DNA from: Pseudarthrobacter albicanus
GTDB lineage: Bacteria; Actinomycetota; Actinomycetes; Actinomycetales; Micrococcaceae
Assembly (NCBI RefSeq): GCF_018224015.1
Contig: NZ_JAGPOT010000035.1
Coordinates: forward strand, 1 to 45,371
Reading direction: 5' to 3'
Length of the DNA: 45,371 nt
A program made the translations under genes and the position numbers. Of this stretch, positions 24,805-32,725 are shown in pieces. Under the pieces are notes generated by a model, which worked only from the letters and a program-made list of their open reading frames with translations, had not been told where the DNA came from and searched no databases. How positions within the stretch are numbered: the stretch's first letter is position 1; every line of letters starts with the position of its first letter.

Positions 24805-25692
24805 CTAAGGCAGGGGTGCCGGGGCGGCGTCCGGGGCGGCGCCTTCCCGCCGATCCTGCGGCCGGGACCAGGGCGTCACGGGCCGGACCTGGAGCACGCC
24901 GTCGACCGTCACGTCCACCCGCTCATTGAAGAAGCACACGAGGCCGTGGATCTGGGCGGCGTCGCGGAAGCGGCGGTCATAGCTCCACGCGACGTTCCTT
25001 CCGCTCTCCGGGACGGGATACGTCCAGTAACGGGCTTCGCCCTTGTAGGGGCAGACGGTCCGCTTGGGGCTCGCCTCCATCAGGTCCAGGCGCACATCCT
25101 CCGGCGGGATGTAGTAGCGGACCGGGAGCATCGTCTCGTAGAGGAGTTGCGCGCCGTTCGTGCTGGCGAGCGTCACGCCGTCGAGCGCCACCTCCACCTT
25201 GAGGGAGGAGGCCCGGATGTCCACCCGGTGGAACGGGTCGCGGGGGTGGCCGATGATCTCCTCGTCATCCTCCAGCCAGTCAAAGGCGCCGAAGTCCAGG
25301 ACCACATACCCGGCGAGGTGTGGATCGTCCGGGCGGAACGCGGCGCGCGGCGCCGTCGCCGTTGCCGTCACGACGTCGAACTCCTCGCCGGCCGAGGTGT
25401 GCTTGCCGAAGCCGGTGCGGGGGTCCAGCAACGGCGGGACGTCCACGGACAGCGTGACCCCGAGCTCGTGGACCTCGGCCCCCGAGCCGCCCGGCGCTGC
25501 GAGTTCCGCCAGCAGTTCCGCCTCCGGAACCGCAAAGATCGGGGTAATCCGCCGCGGCTCCCAGACCAGGAGCGCGTTGAGGGTGTCGACGACGGTGTTC
25601 CCGCTGAGTCGCGCCCGGACCCGCTTGGCGGTGGGCTGGTAACGGAGTTGCGAAAAGGTTCCGAAGAGGACATCGGATAGTTTCGTGGCCAT
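24805..25692 (-). CDS. DUF427 family protein
   Basis: 295 residues from the ATG at 25692. The open frame upstream to 26931 is only the translated tandem array. It has two DUF427-like beta-tent halves. The C-terminal half is the better one: VRVEVALDG-like DVRLDLMEASPKRTVCPYKGEARYW and RNVAWSYDRRFRDAAQIHGLVCFFNERVDV. The family's conserved C-PYKG-A-Y-W segment is intact. Function is unknown; such proteins are widespread in actinobacteria. The array between this gene and tetR lies in its upstream region. Confidence 0.85.
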   Translation of the reverse strand: MATKLSDVLFGTFSQLRYQPTAKRVRARLSGNTVVDTLNALLVWEPRRITPIFAVPEAELLAELAAPGGSGAEVHELGVTLSVDVPPLLDPRTGFGKHTSAGEEFDVVTATATAPRAAFRPDDPHLAGYVVLDFGAFDWLEDDEEIIGHPRDPFHRVDIRASSLKVEVALDGVTLASTNGAQLLYETMLPVRYYIPPEDVRLDLMEASPKRTVCPYKGEARYWTYPVPESGRNVAWSYDRRFRDAAQIHGLVCFFNERVDVTVDGVLQVRPVTPWSRPQDRREGAAPDAAPAPLP

Positions 25693-25820
25693 GCATTCAG
25701 GGTGGCCTCCGCGCCCCCGCGCCGTCAATGGCCGTGCAGCACCGGCGCTCCCTTGAATCCTGCGGGATTTTCCCGCTGGCGGCCCGTGCGGTGGGGGCGT
25801 ACCGAATCCCTGGATCCGCG

Positions 25821-25961
25821 GGACATGCCCATTGCTGGGCCTGACGAATGGACATATCACCATCATGCCCAACGGTCGCGGGCAGCGGAGGGCATGTCCA
25901 GCGGGGGTGCGGCCGCAGCGGAGGGCATGTCCAATGGCGCGGCCGAAGGTGGGACATGCCC
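25821..25961. repeat. Four inverted/direct copies of GGGCATGTCC
   Basis: GGACATGCCC occurs at 25821-25830 and 25952-25961, and its complement GGGCATGTCC at 25890-25899 and 25923-25932. The copies at 25923 and 25952 can form a 10-bp hairpin with a 19-nt loop. They fill the stretch between the DUF427 start and the 32-bp array. No other gene is visible in 25693-25973. Confidence 0.75.
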
Positions 25962-25973
25962 ACGGGTCGGAAA

Positions 25974-26837
25974 GGGTGCAGGACGTGCGGGAGGGTCGCC
26001 GGGAAGGGTGCAGGACGTGCGGGAGCGTCGCCGGAATGGGTGCAGGACGTGCGGGAGGGTCGCCGGGAAGGGTGCAGGACGTGCGGGAGCGTCGCCGGAA
26101 TGGGTGCAGGACGTGCGGGAGGGTCGCCGGGGAGGGTGCAGGACGTGCGGGAGCGTCGCCGGAATGGGTGCAGGACGTGCGGGAGGGTCGCCGGGGAGGG
26201 TGCAGGACGTGCGGGAGCGTCGCCGGAATGGGTGCAGGACGTGCGGGAGGGTCGCCGGGGAGGGTGCAGGACGTGCGGGAGCGTCGCCGGAATGGGTGCA
26301 GGACGTGCGGGAGGGTCGCCGGGGAGGGTGCAGGACGTGCGGGAGCGTCGCCGGAATGGGTGCAGGACGTGCGGGAGGGTCGCCGGGGAGGGTGCAGGAC
26401 GTGCGGGAGCGTCGCCGGAATGGGTGCAGGACGTGCGGGAGGGTCGCCGGGGAGGGTGCAGGACGTGCGGGAGCGTCGCCGGAATGGGTGCAGGACGTGC
26501 GGGAGGGTCGCCGGGGAGGGTGCAGGACGTGCGGGAGCGTCGCCGGAATGGGTGCAGGACGTGCGGGAGGGTCGCCGGGGAGGGTGCAGGACGTGCGGGA
26601 GCGTCGCCGGAATGGGTGCAGGACGTGCGGGAGGGTCGCCGGGGAGGGTGCAGGACGTGCGGGAGCGTCGCCGGAATGGGTGCAGGACGTGCGGGAGGGT
26701 CGCCGGGGAGGGTGCAGGACGTGCGGGAGCGTCGCCGGAATGGGTGCAGGACGTGCGGGAGGGTCGCCGGGGAGGGTGCAGGACGTGCGGGAGCGTCGCC
26801 GGAATGGGTGCAGGACGTGCGGGAGGGTCGCCGGGGA
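25974..26837. repeat. 27-copy 32-bp tandem array (64-bp dimer higher order)
   Basis: 864 bp equal exactly 27 units of 32 bp. Each begins GGGTGCAGGACGTGCGGGAG and ends either CGTCGCCGGAAT (type A, 13 copies, even positions) or GGTCGCCGGGGA (type B, 14 copies, odd positions; the first and third end GGGAA). A and B alternate strictly, so the amplified unit is a 64-bp dimer. The junction of each B unit with the next unit has G3-A-G3-TCGCC-G4-A-G3 on the plus strand, a textbook G-quadruplex motif. The array ends three bases from the tetR stop. Thirty-two is not divisible by three and no frame contains a stop, which creates long false ORFs. Confidence 0.95.
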
Positions 26838-26840
26838 GGG

Positions 26841-27446
26841 TCAGCGGGGGATGTGCAGGCCGTTGAACGCCATGGTGATGACGTCGTCGGCCAGCTTCTC
26901 CGGCGACAGCGACCCGCCCGGCTTGTACCACTCCACGATCGAGTTGATGGTGCCGAACAGCAGGCGCGTGACCGTGCGGGGGTCGATGTCCTGGCGCAGC
27001 GAGCCCTCGTCGCGGGCCGCGGAAATCAGGGCCGCGACCTTGTGGTCGAAGGTGCGCCGGCGCTCCATCGCGTCCCGTTCAATCTCCGTGTTGCCGCGCA
27101 GGCGCAGCAGCAGCGTGACGAACGGCAGCCGGTCCACGAGGACCGCGATGGTTTCCCGGAGCACGAACTCCAGCCGGGCTTCGGCCGTGCCGGTGAGCGC
27201 CTCCGGCCGCTCCAGGACCGCCTCGAGACCGCCGAGGGCCTGTTCCAGGGCAAGCTTCAACAGATCGCCCTTGGACGGCACATGGTGGTAGATGGCGGAC
27301 TTGGAGATGCCCAGGTTTTCGGCCAGGATGCCCATCGAGGTGGCGTCGTAGCCGTGCCGGTTGAAGACGTCGACGGCGATGGTCAGCACCGACTGCTGGT
27401 CATAGCCGGGACGGCCGCGCTTGGTGGGTATTACTGTGCTGGGCAT
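26841..27446 (-). CDS. paaR: TetR family transcriptional regulator (PaaR-like)
   Basis: 201 residues. The N-terminal helix-turn-helix is TSMGILAENLGISKSAIYHHV, split as ATSMGILAEN and LGISKSAIYHHV (about 36-57), followed by the standard HVPSKGDLLKLALEQAL. The C-terminal part is a TetR ligand domain. It lies 36 bp behind paaK in the same direction. TetR-type PaaR proteins repress phenylacetate genes and release DNA on binding phenylacetyl-CoA. The three related 24-bp palindromes in the window are its probable sites. The name rests on context. Confidence 0.85.
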   Translation of the reverse strand: MPSTVIPTKRGRPGYDQQSVLTIAVDVFNRHGYDATSMGILAENLGISKSAIYHHVPSKGDLLKLALEQALGGLEAVLERPEALTGTAEARLEFVLRETIAVLVDRLPFVTLLLRLRGNTEIERDAMERRRTFDHKVAALISAARDEGSLRQDIDPRTVTRLLFGTINSIVEWYKPGGSLSPEKLADDVITMAFNGLHIPR

Positions 27447-27482
27447 AGCCGCTAGTTTCTCACGATCACGAGGTCAGCCCGC

Positions 27483-28823
27483 TCAGGCCTTGGGGCGCAT
27501 GTCGTAGATCCGGCGCAGCTTGCCGTTGGAGCGCTCCAGCGAGCCCGGGTCCACGACGTCGACAGTGCAGGAGGACCCGACGTGGATCTTGATCTGCTCG
27601 GTGAGGGTGCGGGCGGCTGCCGCGCTTCCCTCGGGGGTGACGGATTCGCGGCGCTCGATCCTGACGGTCAACTGGTCCATCCGCTGGCCCTCGGGGCGGG
27701 TGAGCTCCAGCTGGAAGTGCGGGCTCAGCTCCGGGATGCGCAGCGCGATTTCCTCGATCTGCGAGGGGAACAGGTTCACGCCGCGCAGGATGATCATGTC
27801 GTCGCTGCGGCCGGTGATGCGGCCCATGCGGCGGTGCGCCGGGCGGGCGGTGCCGGGCAGCAGGCGGGTCAGGTCCTTGGTGCGGTACCGGATGATCGGC
27901 AGGGCTTCCTTGGTCAGCGAGGTGAACACCAGCTCACCGTGTTCGCCGTCGCCGAGGACCGAGTCCACGCCGACGGCGGGGTTGAACGCGTCGATGATTT
28001 CGGGGCGGAAGTGGTCCTCCCAGATGTGGCTGCCGTCCTGCGTTTCCACGGCTTCGCCGGCGACGCCCGGGCCCATGACCTCGGAGAGCCCGTAGATGTC
28101 ACAGGCCTTGATGTTCATGGTCACCTCGAGCTCGTGGCGCATTTCCTCCGTCCACGGCTCGGCACCCAGGACGGCGTACTTCAGCGAAGTGGAGGCCGGG
28201 TCGATGCCCTGCTTGACCATGGCGTCGGCGATGGTCAGGAGGTAGGTGGGGGTGGACAGTATGACGTCGGGCTCGAAGTCCTGGATGAGCGTGATCTGGC
28301 GTTCGGTCTGGCCGCCGGAAATCGGGATGACGGTGCAGCCCAGGGCCTCGGCGCCGGCGTGGGCGCCCAGGCCGCCGGTGAACAGGCCGTAGCCGTAGGC
28401 ATTGTGGACCTTCATGCCCGGGCGGACGCCGGAGGCGCGCAGCGAGCGGGCCACGAGCTTGGCCCAGTCGGCCAGATCCTGCTTGGTGTAGCCCACCACG
28501 GTGGCGCGGCCGGTGGTGCCGGAGCTTGCGTGGATGCGGGCCACCTCGTGCTGCGGCACGGCGAACATGCCGAAGGGGTACTCCAGACGGAGGTCTTCCT
28601 TGGTGGTGAAGGGGAACTTGCCAAGGTCGGAGAGCTCGCGGAGGTCAGTGGGGTGGACCCCGGCCTCGTCGAACTTGCGCTTGTACAGGGGGACGCGGTC
28701 ATAGGCGTACGCCAGGGTGTGCTGCAGGCGGCTGAGCTGCAGCGCCTCCAGCTCATCGCGGGAAATGGTTTCCTCGCGGTCCAGGACGGCATCACTGGGG
28801 GCGGCGACGGTTTCTTGGGTCAT
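27483..28823 (-). CDS. paaK: Phenylacetate-CoA ligase
   Basis: 446 residues. PaaK activates phenylacetate with ATP and CoA, the first step of the pathway. Adenylate-forming motifs are present: P-loop HASSGTTGRATVVGYT (about 90-105), YGLSEVMGPG, and the C-terminal GRSDDMIILRGVNLFPSQIEE. Length is normal for PaaK. It starts 16 bp after paaI and ends 36 bp before the tetR gene, forming paaI-paaK-paaR. Confidence 0.96.
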   Translation of the reverse strand: MTQETVAAPSDAVLDREETISRDELEALQLSRLQHTLAYAYDRVPLYKRKFDEAGVHPTDLRELSDLGKFPFTTKEDLRLEYPFGMFAVPQHEVARIHASSGTTGRATVVGYTKQDLADWAKLVARSLRASGVRPGMKVHNAYGYGLFTGGLGAHAGAEALGCTVIPISGGQTERQITLIQDFEPDVILSTPTYLLTIADAMVKQGIDPASTSLKYAVLGAEPWTEEMRHELEVTMNIKACDIYGLSEVMGPGVAGEAVETQDGSHIWEDHFRPEIIDAFNPAVGVDSVLGDGEHGELVFTSLTKEALPIIRYRTKDLTRLLPGTARPAHRRMGRITGRSDDMIILRGVNLFPSQIEEIALRIPELSPHFQLELTRPEGQRMDQLTVRIERRESVTPEGSAAAARTLTEQIKIHVGSSCTVDVVDPGSLERSNGKLRRIYDMRPKA

Positions 28824-28839
28824 CTGGGGTTCCCTGTTT

Positions 28840-29379
28840 CTATTTCTTGGAGATGGTACGGCTGCGGCCGCGGAACTCGGCGATTAGTTCGCCCGGCAGG
28901 CTGCCTGCGGGGAGTTCGCCTGGGACGGTTGCGGCCGGAGCCGCGGGGGATGCAGAGGGGGAGGCCGCCGGGTCCGCCGGGCCAGCGGGGTCCGCGGCGT
29001 AGATCTGGACGTCGTAGAGCCCGCTGCGCCCCGTGCTCGCGCGGCGGTTGGCGACGGCGGTGAGTATCTGGCCGCGGAAGGCCGGCTTCAGGAAGTTGAT
29101 GTCGACGCCGGAGGCAACGGTGATGGAATCGGCGTCAGTCCCGGCTGCGCCGGGCTGCGGGGTCGCCGGGTTGCAGGCGAGGGCGAACGCGGTGTCGCCG
29201 AAGGCGAAGATCATTCCGCCGTGGGCCATCCCGAAACCGTTCAGCATTTCCTGGCGGAGCGTCATGCGCAGGGTGGCATGCCCGTCGTCCAGTGCGAGCA
29301 CTTCGATGCCCATCCATTCGGAGGCATAGTCGTCCTGCAGGATGGGGTGGGTGCCACCGGAAATGCTCACTTCAGCCAT
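28840..29379 (-). CDS. paaI: Hydroxyphenylacetyl-CoA thioesterase (PaaI)
   Basis: 179 residues, ATG preceded by GGAGG with 9-nt spacing. The hotdog motif is GMAHGGMIFAFGDTAFALACN with catalytic D62, the PaaI-type residue. PaaI hydrolyses hydroxyphenylacetyl-CoA and related dead-end CoA esters, freeing CoA. The C-terminal part has a Pro/Ala/Ser insertion (about 130-160) not usual in the family. The operator-like palindrome 29401-29424 overlaps its promoter region. Confidence 0.92.
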   Translation of the reverse strand: MAEVSISGGTHPILQDDYASEWMGIEVLALDDGHATLRMTLRQEMLNGFGMAHGGMIFAFGDTAFALACNPATPQPGAAGTDADSITVASGVDINFLKPAFRGQILTAVANRRASTGRSGLYDVQIYAADPAGPADPAASPSASPAAPAATVPGELPAGSLPGELIAEFRGRSRTISKK

Positions 29380-29400
29380 GCGTCATTGCCTCCAGCTTTA

Positions 29401-29424
29401 TTTACCGAATGTTCATTAGGTAAT
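29401..29424. promoter_or_regulatory. PaaR-like operator 3 (paaI-paaK-paaR)
   Basis: A 24-bp palindrome with TTACC.AATG on the left mirrored by CATT.GGTAA on the right. It lies 22 bp before the paaI ATG, just upstream of the ribosome site. It matches operator 2 at 16 of 24 positions, with identical outer arms. This would make the regulator autoregulated. Confidence 0.65.
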
Positions 29425-29809
29425 CCCATTTGGGTGCCTTCTGTCAAGACCCGGTGAGCCCTTCATCCCCAGCCGACTGGTGAAATGCCCTCCTTACATC
29501 GACGTCGGGGACCTCGTCGGAGACCTGTCCTTGGCAAGGAACACACGGCCGGCATTCACGCTCCGGAAGCTCCGGAAGCTCCGGGAGTCCCGCCTGTCGG
29601 CCCCAAGGCCGGGTGGGGTTTTCCGTAGTGGCGGCACGCCGTGCGGGTGGTGGCACGTCGATATCCAGTAGCGGCCACTCGTGACCGGCCCGGCTCCTCA
29701 CCCTAGGGTGGACTCACCGGCACCTCTCTGCAGGCACAACCGGATGAAATCCCGGCGTTCGGGCGGACAGAGATCCGGGCCGTACTGCCAACGCGAAAGG
29801 ATGGACATC
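29425..29809. other. 385-bp intergenic region with a small 9-bp repeat
   Basis: No frame has a ribosome site and recognisable product. CTCCGGAAG is repeated three times at 29561-29587 (last copy CTCCGGGAG). A minus-strand frame across 29444-29701 contains CRPCVPCQGQ, but I can link it to no family. Confidence 0.5.
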
Positions 29810-29958
29810 ATGGGTATCAGCCTGAAATCAGCCACGGGTAAGCTCCGGGCCTTCACCTCATCTGTCGCCGCGGACGGCAGTTCCTTTGTCCCGGGGCCCA
29901 CGGGCGGATACCCGGATCAACCCCCTGGGCGGCGGAGGGGGACCAGCCGCGGGAACCA

Positions 29959-30363
29959 GTGCCGCGCCGGAACCGGGCCCGCATCGACCGGGCGCCGGTC
30001 CTGGACCGGTTCCGGATAGAGGAGTTGACCGGGGAACTTCAATCGCGGACCAGTTTCCTTGAATTCGTGAACCTGTTTTTGGTCCTGCTCCCGCACCGGG
30101 TCGATTACGCTATCAGCGCCCTGGACGGTGAGGACCGGGAAGCGGCCTGCGCCGCCGTCCTGAGCCTGGCCTCGTCTGCCGCGATAACCGGTGGCCGCCG
30201 GCTCGAACTGGTTGCCTGTCTGATCGACGACGATCTCCATGCCGGCCGCGTGAACCGGGCACGGGAGACGGGCCGCCGTCTCGTCCCGGACGCCGCGGAC
30301 TTGGCATCAGCCCTCTCCCCCTTGGCAGCGGGCACTTTGGCTGCGGGCAGCCGAATCATTTAG
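29959..30363 (+). CDS. Degenerate Hpt-domain-like protein (possibly frameshifted at the 5' end)
   Basis: About 134 residues from GTG 29959. The core APVLDRFRIEELTGELQS, FLEFVNLFLVLLPHRVDYAI and REAACAAVLSLASSAAITGG follows the helical pattern of histidine phosphotransfer domains. The phosphorylated histidine of the usual AHxLKG block is missing (VLSLASS). No ribosome site precedes 29959. Instead an ATG at 29810 with GAAAGG upstream opens another frame (MGISLKSATGKLRAF...), which would join this one by a -1 shift near the CCCCC and GGGGG runs at about 29918-29941. It may be a frameshifted gene of about 185 codons. Confidence 0.55.
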   Translation: MPRRNRARIDRAPVLDRFRIEELTGELQSRTSFLEFVNLFLVLLPHRVDYAISALDGEDREAACAAVLSLASSAAITGGRRLELVACLIDDDLHAGRVNRARETGRRLVPDAADLASALSPLAAGTLAAGSRII

Positions 30364-30530
30364 GCGCCCGTCTGGACGGTGGAAACACCGACGAATAGCG
30401 GCTTCCCTTGGCCGGCCGTGGCGCCGCGACGTGGCGCCACGCCGCCGCGGCGCAGGCCGGGGAAGGCACCCGCTGACAAAGGCACCTGGCCACCCGGGCA
30501 GCAGGCTCCTCCACGGGTGAACCACCCGGC

Positions 30531-30566
30531 CGGACAAGTGAAAGCCCGGACAAGTGAAAGTATGGT
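30531..30566 (+). promoter_or_regulatory. Direct repeat and -10 box upstream of pta
   Basis: CGGACAAGTGAAAG occurs at 30531-30544 and 30547-30560, a 16-bp period, immediately followed by the -10-like TATGGT (30561-30566). Two tandem sites at the -35 position suggest a regulator of pta-ackA. The upstream part 30364-30530 is GC-rich and contains GTGGCGCCAC-type palindromes but no gene. Confidence 0.5.
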
Positions 30567-30602
30567 GGGACGGAGCAGCAACACATCACTACAAGGGCGG
30601 CC

Positions 30603-32717
30603 ATGGCCAAGGGAATCTACGTCAGCGCGACCACGCCGGGCTCCGGCAAGTCGCTCATAGCCCTGGGCCTGGCGGACATGCTCCACCGGCATGCGGACCG
30701 GATCGGTTTCTTCAAGCCGGTGGTCGCCGGCCCTGACGCCGCCTCCGATCCCATGGTGGCGCTGATGAAGGCCCGCTTCGGGCTCGAGGAGGACCGCTGC
30801 CGCGGGGGGCTGACCTTCGCCGAAGTCCGCGGGCTCCTCGCCGTGGGAAAACGCGAGGAAATCGATGCCCGCTGCGTGGAGATCTTCGCCGGTATCGCCC
30901 GGCACTGCGACGTCGTGATCGTGGAGGGGACCGACCTCACCGGCCAGGATGCCGCCGTCGAGTTCGACCTCAACGCCCGGCTGGCGAACAACCTGGCGGT
31001 CCCCGTCGTCGCCGTCGTGGGGGCGAAGGGGCGCACCGTGGCGGAGGCCGCCGACGCCGTCGAGGTGGCCCGCAAGGAGCTCCTCGCCGAACGCTGCACG
31101 CTCCTGGCCATCATGGTCAACCGTGCGGATCCGGCGGACCTGGAGGGCATCGCGGCCGCGGTCCGGCCCGGCGCGACCGGCCGGCCGGTCTACGTCCTGC
31201 CGGAGCTGGAGGAGATCGCGCGGCCGACGACGGGCGAGGTGGCCTCCGCCCTGGCCCTGGGCCAGGTGGCCGGGCTGCCCGATCTGGAGCGCGATGTGCG
31301 CTCGGTCAGGGTGGCCGCCATGAGCGTCGCCAACTTCCTGGGCGTGCTCGACGACGGCGCGCTCGTGATCGTTCCGGGTGACCGTGCGGACGTACTGGTC
31401 GCCTGCCTCGCCTCGTCCTGGTCGCCGGAGTTCCCGGTGCCCTCCGCGCTGATCCTCACCGGCGGGCTGGCCCCCGACGCCAACATCTATTCGCTGCTGG
31501 CACAGGCCCCGTTTCCGGTCTTTGCCGCCACCGAGGACACCTACGCCACGGCCCGGCGGGTCTCCGAGGTGCGCAGCGAGATCTGGTCCGGCCACCGGCG
31601 GAAGGTGGCCTCGGCCGTGGGCCTGTGGTCCAGGCGCGTGGACGAGGCCGAACTGCTGGAGCGCCTGCACCTGCCGCGGCCGGAGCGGATGACGCCGCTG
31701 CGGTTCCTGCATGAGCTGATCGAGCGGGCCCGCTCGCAGCGCCGGCACATCGTGCTGCCGGAAGGGAAGGACGTCCGGATCCTGCGGGCCGCGGAAATCC
31801 TGCGCCGCCGCGACGTCTGCGAGCTCACGGTGCTGGGCCGCGAGGGCGACGTCCGCGAGGTCGCCTCCACCCAGGGCATCGACCTCTCCGGGATCAGGAT
31901 CGTGGACCCGGCCACCTCGGAACTCCGCCACGGGTTCGCACAGAAGTACGCGGAGCTGCGGGCACACAAGGGCGTGGACCTGGCCAAGGCCCTCGAGGTG
32001 ATGCAGGACGAGAGCTATTTCGGCACCATGATGGTCCAGCTCGGCGTGGTGGACGGGATGGTCTCCGGCGCCGCGCACACCACGGCGCACACCATCCGCC
32101 CGGCGCTGGAATTCGTGAAGACCCGGCCGGGCGTCACGATCGTGTCCTCCGTGTTCCTGATGCTGATGCCGGACCGGGTGCTCGTCTACGGCGACTGCGC
32201 CGTGAACCCGGAGCCGGACGCCGAGCAGCTGGCGGACATCGCCGTCGCCTCGGCCGAAACGGCGGTCCAGTTCGGGGTGGAGCCGCGCGTCGCGATGCTC
32301 TCCTACTCCACCGGCGGCTCCGGCTCCGGCGAGGCCGTGGACAAGGTCCGGCAGGCAACCGGGCTGGTGAAGGCACGCCGGCCGGACCTCCCCGTGGAAG
32401 GCCCCATCCAGTACGACGCCGCCGTCGACGCCGCCATCGCCGCGTCCAAGATGCCGGGCTCGTCCGTGGCCGGGCAGGCGACCGTGTTCATCTTCCCGGA
32501 CCTGAACACCGGCAACAACACCTACAAGGCGGTGCAGCAGTCCTCCGGTGCGGTCGCCGTCGGGCCCGTCCTGCAGGGGCTGCGCAAGCCCGTCAACGAT
32601 CTGTCCCGGGGCTGCACCGTGGAGGACATCGTGAACACGGTGGCGATCACCGCCATCCAGGCGCAGACCGCGGAAACGCCGGAAATCCCCGAAACACCCG
32701 TGGAAGCCAAGGCTTAG
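30603..32717 (+). CDS. pta: Phosphate acetyltransferase
   Basis: 704 residues. It interconverts acetyl-CoA and acetyl phosphate. It is the long form: an N-terminal BioD-like P-loop domain (SATTPGSGKSLIALGLADML, about 6-25), a central DRTGG domain, and the catalytic PTA/PTB domain (about 370-690) with VSGAAHTTAHTIRPALEF, YSTGGSGSGEAVDKVR and FPDLNTGNNTYKAVQQSSGA. ATG is preceded by AAGGGCGG. Its stop overlaps the AGGAGG ribosome site of ackA eight bases on, the usual pta-ackA operon. Confidence 0.97.
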   Translation: MAKGIYVSATTPGSGKSLIALGLADMLHRHADRIGFFKPVVAGPDAASDPMVALMKARFGLEEDRCRGGLTFAEVRGLLAVGKREEIDARCVEIFAGIARHCDVVIVEGTDLTGQDAAVEFDLNARLANNLAVPVVAVVGAKGRTVAEAADAVEVARKELLAERCTLLAIMVNRADPADLEGIAAAVRPGATGRPVYVLPELEEIARPTTGEVASALALGQVAGLPDLERDVRSVRVAAMSVANFLGVLDDGALVIVPGDRADVLVACLASSWSPEFPVPSALILTGGLAPDANIYSLLAQAPFPVFAATEDTYATARRVSEVRSEIWSGHRRKVASAVGLWSRRVDEAELLERLHLPRPERMTPLRFLHELIERARSQRRHIVLPEGKDVRILRAAEILRRRDVCELTVLGREGDVREVASTQGIDLSGIRIVDPATSELRHGFAQKYAELRAHKGVDLAKALEVMQDESYFGTMMVQLGVVDGMVSGAAHTTAHTIRPALEFVKTRPGVTIVSSVFLMLMPDRVLVYGDCAVNPEPDAEQLADIAVASAETAVQFGVEPRVAMLSYSTGGSGSGEAVDKVRQATGLVKARRPDLPVEGPIQYDAAVDAAIAASKMPGSSVAGQATVFIFPDLNTGNNTYKAVQQSSGAVAVGPVLQGLRKPVNDLSRGCTVEDIVNTVAITAIQAQTAETPEIPETPVEAKA

Positions 32718-32725
32718 GAGGCCCC

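Noticed and set aside
25974..26837. CRISPR array
   Set aside because: Units are contiguous 32-mers of only two alternating types, with no unique spacers and no cas genes.
25702..27455. Long plus-strand ORFs of 344-535 codons with repeated RTCGRVAGEGAGRAG-type peptides, and the 708-codon minus ORF reading into DUF427
   Set aside because: They are the 32-bp array read in frames that happen to lack stops. Because 32 is not a multiple of three, all frames cycle through the same peptides. No ribosome site or family similarity exists in the array.
30360..32090. 576-codon minus-strand ORF opposite pta
   Set aside because: Antisense shadow created by GC bias at third positions. Pta motifs on the plus strand are complete.
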